Source: Podochytrium sp. JEL0797
Lineage: Eukaryota; Chytridiomycota; Chytridiomycetes; Chytridiales; Chytriomycetaceae
Assembly (NCBI GenBank): GCA_027596195.1
Contig: JADGJG010000220.1
Location: 1 to 30,115, forward strand
Length of the DNA: 30,115 bases
Direction: 5' to 3'
This document shows positions 7,309 to 19,093 of the stretch, piece after piece. Position 1 is the first letter of the stretch, and every line of letters begins with the position of its first letter. The position numbers were made by a program, and so were the translations under genes. The notes beneath the pieces are model-generated. The model had not been told where the DNA came from. It made no database searches and worked only from the letters and a program-made list of their open reading frames with translations.

Positions 7309-10300
7309 ATGGAGAAAATCCTCAGCACCCTCGTGATCACGCGCCTCCGCGACATGATCAAGCAGATCCGCTCTGCCAAAACAATGGCCGACGAGCGCGC
7401 CGTCATCTCCAAGGAGAGTGCATTCATCCGCACGTCCTTCAAGTCAGAGAACGTCGAGACCCGCTATATCAACGTGCAGAAGCTGCTCTACATCTTCATG
7501 CTGGGATACCCGGCCCACTTTGGGCAGATGGAGTGTCTGAAGCTCGGTACGGGGAGGGGGGGTTGTCAAATGTGGTTTTTCGCAATGTGTGTGCTAATAT
7601 CCACTTCACGTCAGTCGCATCGCCAAAGTTCATGGACAAGCGGTTGGGCTATCTCGGCATCATGCTTTTGCTCGACGAGAACCAGGAGTTGCTGACGCTC
7701 GTGACCAATTCGCTCAAAAAGTAGGCACCCTCGTTGTGCTTCAAATATCGCTCACACCCTGAACAACAGCGACATGAACAACGCAAACATCCAGATTGTT
7801 GGACTGGCGTTGTGCACGCTGGGAAATATTTCGTCTCCCGAAATGGCTCGTGACTTGTCGGGGGAGGTTGAAAAACTCATCAGTGGTGGAAACTCGTTTG
7901 TGCGAAAGAAGGTGTGTATGACGATCAGGGTAATTTCGTATTTATGCTAATCTCGCCGGTTTCTCAACCCAAAGGCGGCCTTGTGCGCGATCCGACTGAT
8001 TCACAAAGTGCCCGATTTGCTCGAAAATTACCAGGCGAAAGCCATCAGTCTCTTGCAGGACAAACACCATGGAGTTTTGTTGACGGGCGTTACTCTTTTG
8101 ATCGAAATGTGCAAAATGGATTCAAATGTGGCCGAGGAGTTGCGCAAGGTGGGAGGATCGGTTGCTTTGTAGTTCCTCCCCGAATGCTCATTTTCTCCCC
8201 CCCCCCCCCTACCACGCAGTCTTCTGTTCCCGTGTTGGTTCGCCACCTCAAGAATTTGACGACCCCCGGATACAGCCCCGAGCACGATGTTTCCGGAATC
8301 ACGGATCCGTTTTTGCAAGTCAAAATCCTTCGCCTGTTGCGGATTCTCGGAAACGGCTCCACTTTTGCGAGCGACGCCATGAACGACATTCTCGCCCATG
8401 TCGCGACCAACACGGATTGAACCAAAAACGTTGGAAAATCGATCCTCTATGAAACTGTTTTGACCATCATGGATATCGAGAGCGAAAACTCGCTGCGTAT
8501 CTTGGCCATCAACATTCTGGGACGCTTCTTGTCCAACAAGGACAACAACATCCGGTGCGTGTTTTGGTTTTGATTCCAAATCATGACTTACCCCGCTCCT
8601 GTCGAATGGCAGATACGTTGCCCTCACCACGTTGACAAAAACCTCCCAAACCTCCCTCAACGACGACTCCTCCGCCCTCCAACGCCACCGCGCCACGATC
8701 CTCGACTGCCTCAAAGACCCCGACGTTTCGATCCGCCACCGCGCCTTGGACCTCTCCTTCTTCCTCATCAACTCCCAAAACATTCGCATCCTCACGCGCG
8801 AACTCCTCTCGTTCCTTGAAGTTGCCGAAACCGATATCAAGGCCTCCGTTGCGAGCCGCATTGTTGATTTCGCGGGCCGGTTCCGACCCAACAAGAGATG
8901 GGAGCTTGATACGACGATGCGTGTGATGCGTGCGGCGGGGGCTAGTGTGGATGCGTCGACTATTAATCACTGCGTGAAGGTCATTACGACTTCGAACAAG
9001 GATTTGCAGTTGTACGCTGTGCGGAAATTGTTCAATTTGGTCCGTTTGGAAGGGGACCATGCGTTGGCGCAGAAGGGGCTTGTGGTTGTGACGGTGTGGT
9101 GTGTGGGTGAGTTTGGGGATCTGTTGGTGAGAGGGGGCGATGGGGGAAGTGGGGCTGGGGAAGATGAGGAGGCGATTGGACAAACGGATTACATGACGGC
9201 TCCTAGTGAGCGCCAAGTGGCTGACTTTTTGGATATGATTTTGAAGGGACCGTTTGCGACGGTTGTGGTGAAGGAGTATATTGTGACGGCGCTTGCGAAG
9301 CTTACGGGTCGTTTCCAGGAAGCCTCGGTGTTGGAGTTCGTATTTCGTATTATTTTTCTCTTAGAGGTATGGCTCGTTGACTCTGTTTTGTTCAACAGGT
9401 TTATTCGATCTCTGTTGGCCAAGTTGCAAACCAACATGGACGTTGAAATTCAAGCTCGTGCCGTTGAGTTCACCGCCATCACCAAACTGGACAGCGAAAC
9501 CCGTGCAGCCTTGTTGGAGAGCATGCCCGTTTTGGAGATTGCGCTCAAGGAGGAGGAGAGAAAGGGATTGGGACACCCCACCATGTCGGCCATCACGAGC
9601 CCAAACAGAAGACAAGGCGGAGTGGCTACAGGCAATATTCTCGACTTTGGAGACGACGTGCCCGTCAATATGCCTGCCGCTGGTTCGAACGCGGCTGCCG
9701 ATAATGGGCTGTTGGATTTGGTGTTTGGTGGAGCCCCTGCTGCTGCGCCTGCGTCTTCGAGTTTCGGGGCTGCTCCGTTTGGATCGGGTTTCGGAACGAC
9801 TTCTGCGCCCGTTCAGAGCGATGTAACTAATTTTAATTTTGTTCTTTTTATCGGTTCCGTGTTTGCTGACAGTTTTTCATTAACAGAATATCATGGATCT
9901 TCTGGGTGGCCTCTCCATGGGTTCCACCAATGCCATGCCTTCAATGGGCGGGATGGGAGGCATGGGAGGAATGGGAGGCATGGGAATGAGCGGCATGTCT
10001 TCGATGCAAGCACCCATGTTTTCTTCAACCCAAGCGCAATCCAAACCGGCAAACAACGCCACAGTCGATCTCTTGGGCGACCTATTCGGCTCCGGCCCTT
10101 CTCCTTCCACATTCTCCCCTGCCTCTGGCGGAGACGCGCTGACATCCATGTTTGGCGGTGCGGCAGCAACCCCGGCCGCAATGTCGACCGCGTCTAATGA
10201 CCTGTTTGGATCGTTGCTCTCGTCGGCCCCTGCGGCATCCATGTCTCCACCGATTGTGTCGGTAAAATCGGTGTCGTGTTACGACAAGAACGGACTCCGG

Positions 10301-10792
10301 ATCGCGTTGACGCCCGAGCGCGTGGACGGTGGGGCTGCGATTTTGGTGAATGCCAAGTTTGAGAATGTGGGGACGGGTGGGAATATTACGGGGGTTGTGT
10401 TTCAAGTGGCTGTGCCAAAGGTTTGTGTGTTTGTTTGGATATATACATCAGGCAGTCCCCGTTGATTTTTTGTTGTTGCTTACGCTCTGTTGGGTTGTTT
10501 TTTATTAGAGTTTGAAACTCGCCATGCAACCCCCCTCTTCGACCACCATTCCTGCCGGAGGTTCCGCGACGCAGTCAATGCGTATCGATAACCCTTCGAA
10601 GGTAAATGGAATCGTTGGTGGTTCTTTCGTGTTTTGCTGATTTTGGTCTGTTTTACTCTCTCTTTGCGTCAGGTTTCCATCAAGTTGAGAATCAAGCTCG
10701 GATACTCGGCTCCTGGATTTATGGGCGGTGCATCTCAACAAGTGGATGAGATTGTGGATTTTTCCTCGTTTGATGCATCGTTGTGGGCTTAA
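7309..10792 (+). CDS. APL4: AP-1 clathrin adaptor gamma subunit, with an in-frame TGA
   Basis: Large subunit of the AP-1 complex, which sorts cargo into clathrin vesicles at the trans-Golgi and endosomes. Exons: 7309-7546, 7615-7720, 7770-7911, 7975-8148, 8220-8554, 8613-9822, 9887-10420, 10509-10601, 10673-10792 (about 983 codons). The trunk carries signature blocks ([57 protein letters not shown]). A Gly/Met-rich hinge with [14 protein letters not shown] clathrin-box-like motifs (around 9893-10090) follows. The C-terminal ear starts near [16 protein letters not shown] at 8418-8420 interrupts the conserved [14 protein letters not shown] block in frame. An intron-like stretch at 9340-9398 is 59 nt long and stays open if read through, so I kept it as coding. 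The gene is therefore either a very young pseudogene, read through, or affected by a base error. Confidence 0.9.
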
Positions 10793-10801
10793 AATACATT
10801 G

Positions 10802-10807
10802 GTTTAT
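10802..10807 (-). terminator. Poly(A) signal AATAAA of tyrosinase 1
   Basis: AATAAA on the minus strand, about 84 nt beyond the tyrosinase 1 stop. It lies within 15 nt of the AP-1 gamma stop codon on the other strand, so the two convergent transcripts probably overlap in their 3' ends. Confidence 0.4.
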
Positions 10808-10890
10808 TCAGACGAAAATATGGCCAAGGGCAGCAAAAGAGGGAAAAAAGAATCAAGAAAAAGTCAGCAAGGGGGAGGTGGTCGAACCGT

Positions 10891-12815
10891 TCACGGGTGG
10901 TATTTCATTTGCGAAGGCGAGAAACGGGTTCCACACTCGCAATTGAACGCGTCGAGTTGCATCGCCGACAGATTATCATTGTTTTGCGCCTCGGTCCAAC
11001 ACATGCGCATTCCCGTCACAGCCTCCAAACTCAACCGCACGGGTTTGGACAAGAAACACGGGTCCGTGCCAGCCGCTACTTCCACAGCGCACGGAACGGC
11101 CACGTAAGGGATTGCAGGGGAATCGCGGTAAAACATTTGCGGGGTGCCCGAGACCTTGTCAACGGCTTGGACTCGCGACTCGAACACGTGGTGTAAACGG
11201 AACAGGGCTGGGACGTGGATTTTGGTGCCGTCGTGGAGAATGACGGTTGTGCCGTTTGTGGTGGGAGTTGTGGTGTAGCGCTTGATGGTGGGGTTGTCTC
11301 TTGGTGCGATGGCGGCGAGGGGAGGAGAGACGGGTAGGGAGGGTCCATTCTTGGCTGGTTGAACCGGTGTTTGGGGAGGTGGTTGGGGTGGTGGAACGCT
11401 TGTCTTGTTGTTGGACAATACCGATGGGACCAGCACAGATGGGACCGACACGGGTGGAACCGACGCAGATGGGACCGACAGTGGTGGCACAGCAGAAGTA
11501 ACTGGAGGACATCCGCCAAGAGGAGCAACCGGCAAATCCCCCGCCGACTTGGAATACGTATAACAAAGCAAACTCCCCTGCGTATCAAGCACATCACTAA
11601 CCTTCCACCAAGTCCACGAGTCCATGAAAAGATCCGCCGACGCCACCGCATCCTTGCCGTTTGAAATGGGATCCTCGGGTCCAATCAGAGTCCCTTCGTA
11701 ATCCAATTTGAAGAACGGACATGTGCTTTGGAAACGCCACCACGTCTTGTCGACGATCGCGTGATGTACAAAAAATAATGGGTCGTTTGTCGAGAATAGA
11801 CCGTTTGCCATGTCTCCACAGTTCATGCCACCCAGCGTGACGTGACCGATGCCGTGGTAGTTGCTTGTATCGTCGCCGTGGAATTCAATATAGTTGGTAG
11901 AGTTTCTGTGTGAGTGAGTGTGTGTGTGTGAGTGTGTTGTGTGTTTTTTAGGCGTTCAACAAAGAATGGGAGGAAAGCTCAACTTGATCGAATCCGAAAT
12001 CACAGTCGCATCCGTCAACGCAACCCCAACTTGCGCACACCGTCTCAAACACGTGGCATCCCCTCCTTGTCCCACTGGACGCGTGAAGGTCTCCAATCCC
12101 GGCGCGATGGTGTAGTTCCCCTTTGCAAACGGCCCGTCAACGACACAGCTGTCCACGTCTTCGCTCGTGGCGGCACCGAGGTAGGTAAACACGTCTGAGG
12201 TCCACCAGTTCTAGTTGGTAAAGAGAGGGGTGGTTTGTGTGGGGGGCAAGGGGTTGGTGGAGGGGTATAAGAAAGAACTCACTTGCGACATGGCAGGCCA
12301 ATCCCAGTAAGGAACACCAAGGGTTTTGGGCCAGACTCCCGTTGAATGCATTGCGAGTTCAAACTGGTGCATCAAGGCGCGGTGCTGTTTATAAATGAAT
12401 ACAAAACATGTTGAGCCAATAATACGCGGGGCAAGAGAAGGAAGAGAGACAGGAAACTTACGTAGGGATAGAATTGCGCATTCCCGTGTGTCCATTGTGC
12501 GTTTCTGACATGTCTGTGTATTGCGAAAGGGGGCGCATAAAGGTGGGGTTAATTTCCATCCGACTTGCATTGCCAAATCAAACACACGCGCAAAATCAAG
12601 ATCCACACTCACGTTTGTACGAAATCGTGATACGCCATCTTGGTTGGATCCAAAACCTGATTCGAAAGGGGTCGCTTGTACAACGCCACCAACGCGTCCG
12701 CGTACAACTGTTTCTGCGCGGCTGTGAGTTGGGACCACTCGGATCTGACGAGAGGCGTCGTGCAAACGGCATGGCATGCAGCAACGAGGAAGGAGAGTAG
12801 CAGCAGGAACCTCAT
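10891..12815 (-). CDS. Secreted tyrosinase 1
   Basis: Type-3 copper oxidase that hydroxylates monophenols and/or oxidises diphenols to quinones (melanin chemistry). Five exons: 12613-12815, 12462-12513, 12283-12384, 11984-12210, 10891-11905; 532 residues. Signal peptide MRFLLLLSFLVAACHA. CuA ligands: His69 (FVQTH), His77 (WTHGN), His86 (PYHRA). CuB ligands: His212 and His216 (YHGIGH) and the HH pair at 242-243 (NDPLFFVHHAIVDKTWW). No Cys precedes the second CuA histidine, so the Cys-His thioether of Neurospora and Agaricus enzymes is absent. A Pro/Ser/Val-rich linker of near-repeats (PSVPxV) is followed by a dibasic KR and a C-terminal domain with FNCECG. The donor at 11983 (GTTGAG) is weak but required for frame. 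Intron 4 holds a TG-rich tract. Confidence 0.93.
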
Positions 12816-13057
12816 GTCTATTTTTGATCGAGTTTTCGCAAGAAGGGGCACGATTACTGGGGGTTTTTAAGTCGTTTTACGCGTCAACCCCTTGACCCCG
12901 TCTCCCCCCTTCATTCAGCAGAACCTGAGTGTCGAAACGACTCACAAGTCGGAAAGGGGTGGAACCCAATGTTGCAAATAACGAATTTTTTTTTATATAC
13001 GCGCGAAAAAAAGAAAAACAACAAATAATTATCCCACACACACCCTCTCTTAACTTT

Positions 13058-15187
13058 TCATCCCTGATTCTGCATCTGACTCGGACTATAATTACTCCCA
13101 CACTCACAATTAAACGCATCCACCTGCATCGCCACCAAATTATCATTATTCGTCGTCCTCGTCCAATCCATCTGCATATGCATCGAGTACTTCATCGAAA
13201 CCCGCGGCGGGGCCGCCAAGTAACACGGGTGAGACCCCGGTGTCACATTCACGGGTGCACATGCGGCGGGGACGTAAGGAATGGGTGTCACGGGTGGACG
13301 GAACATGGCGGGTTTCCCGGTTGCGTCGTTGGTGGCTTGCACGTTTGATTCGTACACGCGGTAGACGGTGTATCCGGCGGGGATGGGGATGTTTGTGCCG
13401 TCATTGAGGGAGACGAGGTGGGATGTGTCCGGGTTTGTAGTGATGGTGTAGAGTGGGGTGGTGGAGGGGGTGGTGGAGTCGTCTCGTTTGAAGGGGAGGT
13501 CGCGACGGTTGATGCTGCCACTACCCGCGGCACTCGGCACATTGAACACAAAACTCTTGGTCTGAACAAGCGAGTTCAAGAGTTGAGTCATCCACAGATC
13601 CGAAACAGCCCCCGTCGAGTTCTTGTTGGCCGAAGAAGGACCCGTCGGTACCACCGCCGTTCCAGCCGTGCCCGTCGTTTCCGGATTCGGCGACACCTCA
13701 CTACTCGTCCCCGTAGCCTTGCTCGTAGCAGCAGCCGTCGTCACCACCGAAGGAACCACCGCCGCTTTACACGACGCCGGTCTCGGAATCGTCAAATCCC
13801 CTCCACTCGCACTATACGTATAACACAACACCCCACCCTGCGGATTCAACACATCCCCCACAGTCCACCAACTCCATGAATCCAAATTCAACGTCGCATA
13901 CGCAATGTTATCGACCCCGTCGCTCGTGGGGTCCGCTGAACTCGCGAGCGTCCCCTCATAATCCGTGAGATACGAGGGACACGATTGTTGCCACCTCCAC
14001 CACACCTTGTCCACAAAAACATGGTGTAGGTAAAAAAGTGGGTCGTTGGGAGAGAAGGATGGGTTGCCAAAATCGCAGTTGGCACCGCCCATCGTTTCGT
14101 GTCCGACCGCGTGGTAATTACTCGAATCGTCGCCGTGGAATTGAACATAGCTCGTAGCAGTGAGTAACGGGGCCGTAATAGTAGTAGCATCCGTAACCGC
14201 GCTTCCAACAGATCCACAGCGACGCAAGCAAGTAGGGTTTCCAGAAACCTTGCGCACCGCGTTCGGGCCAGAAGAAGGGTTCGGAGAAACAGCGTATTTG
14301 CCTTTAGCAAATTGTCCATCCAGGACACAGTTGTCAGGGTCACTCGAGGAAACGGCGCCAAAGTATTGGGAACTGAAAATGTCGGAGGTCCACCAATTCT
14401 ATTTTGTTGAAAATGAAACGTGGTTTTGGGAAGTTTAGTTTCGCATAATTTTTACGCTTGTCCGCAAAAATTTTACCTGAGACATGGCCGACCAGTCCCA
14501 ATACACGGATCCAGAAGTCCAACCAACAGTTTGCAATGCCAAATCCCATTGATGCATCATGGCACGATGCTAATTGGTGATAATGAAATTTTCGTATGAG
14601 AACCAATGCACAAAAGACACACCCGAACAAGAAACAAAAATCACTCACGTATGGGTAGAACTGAGCATTCCCGTGTGCCCAATACGCATTATTTGTGTGC
14701 CTGTTTTTTGTTTTTCAATGGTTAAGTTTCAAAACAGCTGGGGATGTAGCAAACAAGGAGGCTGAAACTCACGTTTCAACAAAATCGTAAAAGGAAATCG
14801 TGGCAGGGTTTTCGAGTTGTCCACTGAGCGGGCGTTGAGTCAATGCGTAAACGGCAGCCACATCTAGAAAGAGCAAGGGAGGAGGGGGGGTGAGTGACAT
14901 GATGTGGCATGAAACATGGGCAAGGACGGGGTACTCTTGGCAACTTCCAAACGATCATGGAAGATCAGAAGATCATATCTCCGATTTCATCCAGGACACG
15001 CATCGGGGGAAACTGTGTGTGCCCAAGACAAGGACCATCGGTGGGTGTGGGGGGACGACCGGATGGAATACGTACAAGCCGATTTCTGTCCGGAACTCAG
15101 TTGAGACCACTCCATCCGCACAGTGGGTTGCGTACAGGCAGCATTCACTGATGCAGCAAGAGCAAGAGTCACGAGTCCGAGCCGCAT
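13058..15187 (-). CDS. Secreted tyrosinase 2
   Basis: Type-3 copper oxidase, 562 residues. Exons: 15076-15187, 14773-14863, 14649-14700, 14477-14569, 13058-14398. Signal peptide MRLGLVTLALAASVNA. The copper ligands fall at the same positions as in tyrosinase 1: His69, His77, His86; His212 and His216 (YHAVGH); then SPNDPLFYLHHVFVDKVWW. Relative to tyrosinase 1 it has an extra 212-nt intron inside exon 1 but lacks the intron between the Cys-rich loop and the CuB domain. The linker is Thr/Ser/Ala-rich and ends in dibasic RR and KR sites, before a C-terminal domain starting near LYTITTNPDTSHL and ending in FNCECG. The C-terminal domain probably covers the active site until cleaved, as in known fungal latent tyrosinases; that role is inferred. 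Confidence 0.93.
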
Positions 15188-15365
15188 TTTCTTTGTTTGT
15201 TTCGCGAACTGTTTTTTTTGCAATCCCGCACAAGTGAAACTGAATTTTTCGGCGAAATTGCATTTTTTTTGCCAGTGTTTCGCGCCCACTCCCTCCCTTT
15301 TTCTTCATCTTCACAACCCCAAATGGGGATAGGAAAACTCGACATGATGTACCCACAAAACGCTT

Positions 15366-15371
15366 TTTATT
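15366..15371 (-). terminator. Poly(A) signal AATAAA of the ABC transporter gene
   Basis: AATAAA on the minus strand, 17 nt beyond the stop at 15388. Confidence 0.45.
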
Positions 15372-15387
15372 GAACAAAAACAAAAAA

Positions 15388-18259
15388 TCAATGGAACGCT
15401 CCGCCCCCTCCACCCCCATGATAGCCCCCCGCCTCCCTCGCCCCCGCAACACCAGCCCCCTTCCCCTTCTTCATCTTCACCACCGATCCCGGCACCCCTC
15501 CCTCCACAACCACCCCCTTCCCCCCTTCCACTCCAACCTTCACATCCTCCTCCTCAATCTCCCTCATCCACATTTGCCAATACGCCCCAACCCATCCAAA
15601 CTCTTCTCCATCCCCTACCTTGAATTTCCCATCCTCTCCTACGACTTTGGCCCGCGCCTCACCTGCCGCGACGAGATCTTTGTGTGTGCCGCGTTCAACG
15701 ATCCGGCCTTCACGCATCACGAGGATACAATCTGCGTCTGTGACGGTGGAAAGGCGGTGAGCAATCACAAGGGTGGTGCGACGAGAAGTGAGTTCCGTAA
15801 GAGAACGTTGAATGAGTGCTTCGGTCGTGTTGTCGAGGGCTGAGGTGGCTTCGTCAAGAAGAATGCTGTCGTTTACGAGTGGAATGAGCAAAAACATAAC
15901 CCCCACCAACACGAAACATAAACACAAAAATAAATCCTCACATCTTGGGATCCTTCAACAAAGTCCTCGCAATCGCAACCCTCTGCTTCTCCCCGCCACT
16001 CAACCTCAACCCGCGTTCCCCAACCTTGGTCTCATACCCATCCGGGAACCCAGTCACAATCCGTTCATGAATCTGCGCCTTGGCCGCCGCCGCTTCAATC
16101 TCTTCCACACTCTTGGTCACATCGCCATACCCGATATTATACGCAATCGTGTCGTTGAAACAGACCGTATCCTGCGGAACAACTCCAATCCACTTCCTCA
16201 AAGAATGCTGCGTCACATTCTTGATATCCTGTCCGTCAATCAGAATCCTCCCCTGCTGCGGGTCGTAGAATCGGAATAGGAGGCGGAAGAGGGTTGACTT
16301 GCCGGACCCGGATTGTCCCACGAGGGCGGTGGTGGTTTTGGCGGGGACCGTGAAGCTAATGTTTTGGAGGGCAGGTTGACGCGAGTCGTAGTGGAACGAC
16401 ACGTTTTCGAATTCGATTTGGCCGTCTTTGCATTCGAGGGTTTTGGCGCCGGGGGTGTCGACGACGCCGGGGTTTTCGTTGAGGAGTTCGAACATGGATT
16501 CCATGTCGATAAAGTTCTAATTAGAAAAAGGAGTAAGAAACGCCACGAAAAAAATAAAACAAAACAAACCTGCTGAATCGCGCGATAATAAGTCCCAAAG
16601 AAATTCAAAGGCTGATACAACTGAATCACATACGTAATAAACATGATAAAATCCCCCACAGTCAACTCCTTGTCCACGACCCGCCTCACAATCACCATAC
16701 ACCCCGCAAGCAATCCAACCGTAATAATCGTATTCTGCGCCGTATTCAGAATCGCAAGCGACGAACTGCTCTTCCAATTCGCCACCTGGTACGCGTCAAT
16801 CGATTTGGCGAATCGGTCCACTTCGTATGCTTCGTTGTTGTAGTATTTGACCGTTTCGAAATTCAGCAACGAGTCCACCGCGCGAGCGCGGGATGCTGAA
16901 TCGAGGGTGTTCATTTCGCGGCGGTATTTCGTGCGCCAGTCAGTGATGATGACCGTGGTGAAAATGTAGAGAGCCATGGTGGTGAAAATGATGGAACCCG
17001 TGAGAATGTCGAATTGGTACATGAACCACACGACGGCTACGCCAATGTCGATAAAGACGGGTCCGATATTGAAAACGATGGCGGAAAGGAGACTTGCGAC
17101 TGAGTTGTTGCCGCGGTCCATGACGCGCAGGACTTCTCCCGTTTTGCGGTTGATGTGCTGGTGGAAACGTAAAATGAGATGAGATTCTGGGGCAGTGTTC
17201 TCAGCAAAATACGTACAAACTGGAGAGACAGCGAATGCAAGTGTCTCAGCATCTCCACGTTGATTTCGCGCGTGTTGAATTGGGCCACGGGGATCCACGC
17301 GAGGGATTGAAGCGAGGAGATCAAACCGACACCAGACTGCAGGTACCGCAGGAAGCAAAATGTCAGGACAGCACCCCACGCGTAGTAAGGGCCCGCGTCT
17401 TCGGGGACTTCGGAGATGGCGTCCACGAGCATTTTGTACTGGAAAGGCACAATAACGTTCACGACGCGCCCGCAGAGGAGGAGGAACAGGCAGACGGCGA
17501 CGAGGGAGCGCAGGTACAGGTCTTTGGGGAAGAGGAAGGGAAACAGGCGGCGCATGTTGGTCCAGGTGTGTTTCCAGCTGGATTCTTTGTTGGGTGGAGT
17601 GGTGGGGGTGGTGGTTGGTGGTTCTGGGAGGTCGTCTTCGGCACTCTCGCGTTCGTGGTCCTCCTGGTGTAGACGCTCGTAGGCGTCGGCGTCGCTGGGA
17701 AGCAGGACTACGGAGGCAATGGCGAGGGCGGCGTAAGCGAGGGCGGCCAGGGCAAGAGCCACAATGTCGACGGGTTCATACGGGTTGTTGGCGTGGAGGA
17801 ACGTGCTGAGTTGCGAGTAGGCTAGTACAAAAAGTAAGAAGAAATAAAAAAATAAATAAATAAATAAATAAAAAGACCTTCTCCCGTGCGCATGAGCAGT
17901 GCTAGCCACACGGCGACACGCGGCGCGTCCGCGGGGCCAAAGGCGGCGATGCCCAGGGCCGCGCAGAGAAGGGCCGCGCCGACAAGCGCGCCGCAGTCGG
18001 CAGCAAGGCGAAGCGCCGCGTCGCCAGGCCGCGCAGAAGAGGCAAGCGCAAGCACAACAAGCGCGTCGCACAAAACAAGGCCAGCGAGAGACATGGCGCA
18101 AAACAAAACGCTGAAGAAGCCGTGCCGCGCCGCGCGCTGCCGCGTCCCCACTGATGTCGTCCAAGGGCCGTCGCGTGGTGTCTGTCCAAGAACAAGAGCG
18201 AGGGACCATGCGCCTAGTGCAATTACCAGCAACGCAAGTGTTAATTCAAATCCTGCCAT
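15388..18259 (-). CDS. ABC half-transporter, HMT1/ABCB6 type
   Basis: ABCB-subfamily half-transporter, 875 residues. Exons: 17878-18259, 17217-17821, 16570-17157, 15942-16516, 15388-15865. An N-terminal block of about five hydrophobic helices (roughly residues 1-190), the TMD0 typical of fungal Hmt1 and animal ABCB6, precedes an acidic linker. Next comes a six-helix membrane domain (about 230-520) containing [15 protein letters not shown] and an [10 protein letters not shown] motif. The nucleotide-binding domain has Walker [10 protein letters not shown] (592-600), a Q-loop VVPQD, the signature LSGGEKQR (from 697), Walker [13 protein letters not shown] (from 717) and an H-loop VIAHRLST. The tail is Gly-rich ([13 protein letters not shown]). 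Hmt1 moves glutathione- or phytochelatin-bound metals into the vacuole; ABCB6 is linked to porphyrins. The substrate here is not readable from sequence. Mitochondrial Atm1 is less likely because it lacks TMD0. Confidence 0.9.
17848..17872. repeat. (AAAT)n microsatellite in ABC transporter intron 1
   Basis: About six AAAT/AATA units within the 56-nt first intron of the ABC transporter gene. In the transcript this gives a TTTA-rich tract after the donor. Confidence 0.8.
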
Positions 18260-18677
18260 TTTTTTGGCAGTGTTTTTTTTTTGTCTTTTGCAAAAGGAGT
18301 CACGATACGCGTGTGTGTCATTTAATCATTGTTATTGGCAAGGAGAGCCACTTTTCCTTCCCCGCCAAAACCGTGACCTATGCGCGCCGGTCCAACTTTT
18401 CTTCGCCAAACCTCAAAAAACGCCATATCTTTCTGATAGCGTTCCTTTCCGAAAACCTCACAAAGGGAAAGTGAAGAACTTTGGTCTAACTCATTTTTGA
18501 TGGCTCTGTAATTGTCAGCTGCAGCCATTCTCCCCCCTTTTCCAACACTGGCTCCAACCGAGGAAGATTCCGGCCCCGAATTTAAAAATTTCGAATTCAG
18601 GAAACCGTCAGTTCCACTGACCACTTGGTACCAGTCAATTCATTGATAAGTCACCCGTCTTATGTCCCTCCCACACA
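18260..18677. other. ABC transporter promoter region
   Basis: About 420 bp upstream of the ABC transporter ATG, up to the second inverted repeat. It contains T-runs next to the start codon, a small AT-rich palindrome-like patch (GAATTTAAAAATTTCGAATTC, about 18578-18598) and no convincing coding sequence. Confidence 0.45.
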
Positions 18678-19093
18678 CCTTCCCCGAGCTCCTCGCGTCG
18701 CACCGTCTGGTCCCTCAAATGCTTGGCATCCACTGCCACTTTTGGCTGCCGCCCACTCCGCTTGCAACTGACACTCCTTTTCGAAAATCTACACATCCAA
18801 ACGCATCCATCTTCTCCTCAAATCTCGCGTCCCTACCTGCCGAGCCTCTCGGGGCATGCATGGACTTGCGCGGCCACTTCAATTTCTCGATCAACCTGAG
18901 ATACATGCTCGAATTGCGAAATTGAAGCAGAGAAATCATCCTTCTATGCGTATAACCGAGTCTGTTTGAAAACAGAATGATGAAAAACTCCGTTTTTGTA
19001 GTTTTTGTATTTTTTGTGTTGTGAGTGGCGCAGTTTTCTCTCGTGGCTCCACCCACCCACCCCCCCTGAGAATGATCTAAGAGGAATTTAGGG
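18678..19093 (+). repeat. Left arm of second (imperfect) inverted repeat
   Basis: Three blocks recur in inverted orientation and reversed order at 20720-20946. Block 1 is 18678-18755 (CCTTCCCCGAGCTCCTCGCG, GCTTGGCATCCAC, TTTGGCTGCC). Block 2 is about 18911-18940 (AATTGCGAAATTGAAGCAGA). Block 3 is about 19017-19093 (GTTGTGAG, GGCGCAGTTTTCTC, CTCCACCC, CCCCCCTGAGAAT). Within blocks identity is high; between them the left arm carries about 110 and 60 nt that are missing from the right arm. A plus-strand frame at 18662-18925 overlaps the arm, but nothing else supports it as a gene. Confidence 0.75.

Noticed and set aside
8028..9216. Long minus-strand frames across the AP-1 gamma gene.
   Set aside because: They are antisense shadows of conserved exons and would have to cross well-supported introns.
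14773..14863. Loss of a CuA histidine in tyrosinase 2 (FYDF instead of YHDF).
   Set aside because: By comparison with bacterial tyrosinases the first CuA ligand is the His of the following FVETH, which is present; the changed residue is not a copper ligand.
15388..18259. Mitochondrial ATM1 as identity of the ABC transporter.
   Set aside because: The N-terminal extra membrane block before the core domain fits HMT1/ABCB6 rather than ATM1, and no mitochondrial presequence is seen.
18662..18925. Plus-strand 87-codon frame overlapping the second inverted repeat's left arm.
   Set aside because: The mirrored copy in the right arm is broken by deletions, and there is no splice, promoter or family support.
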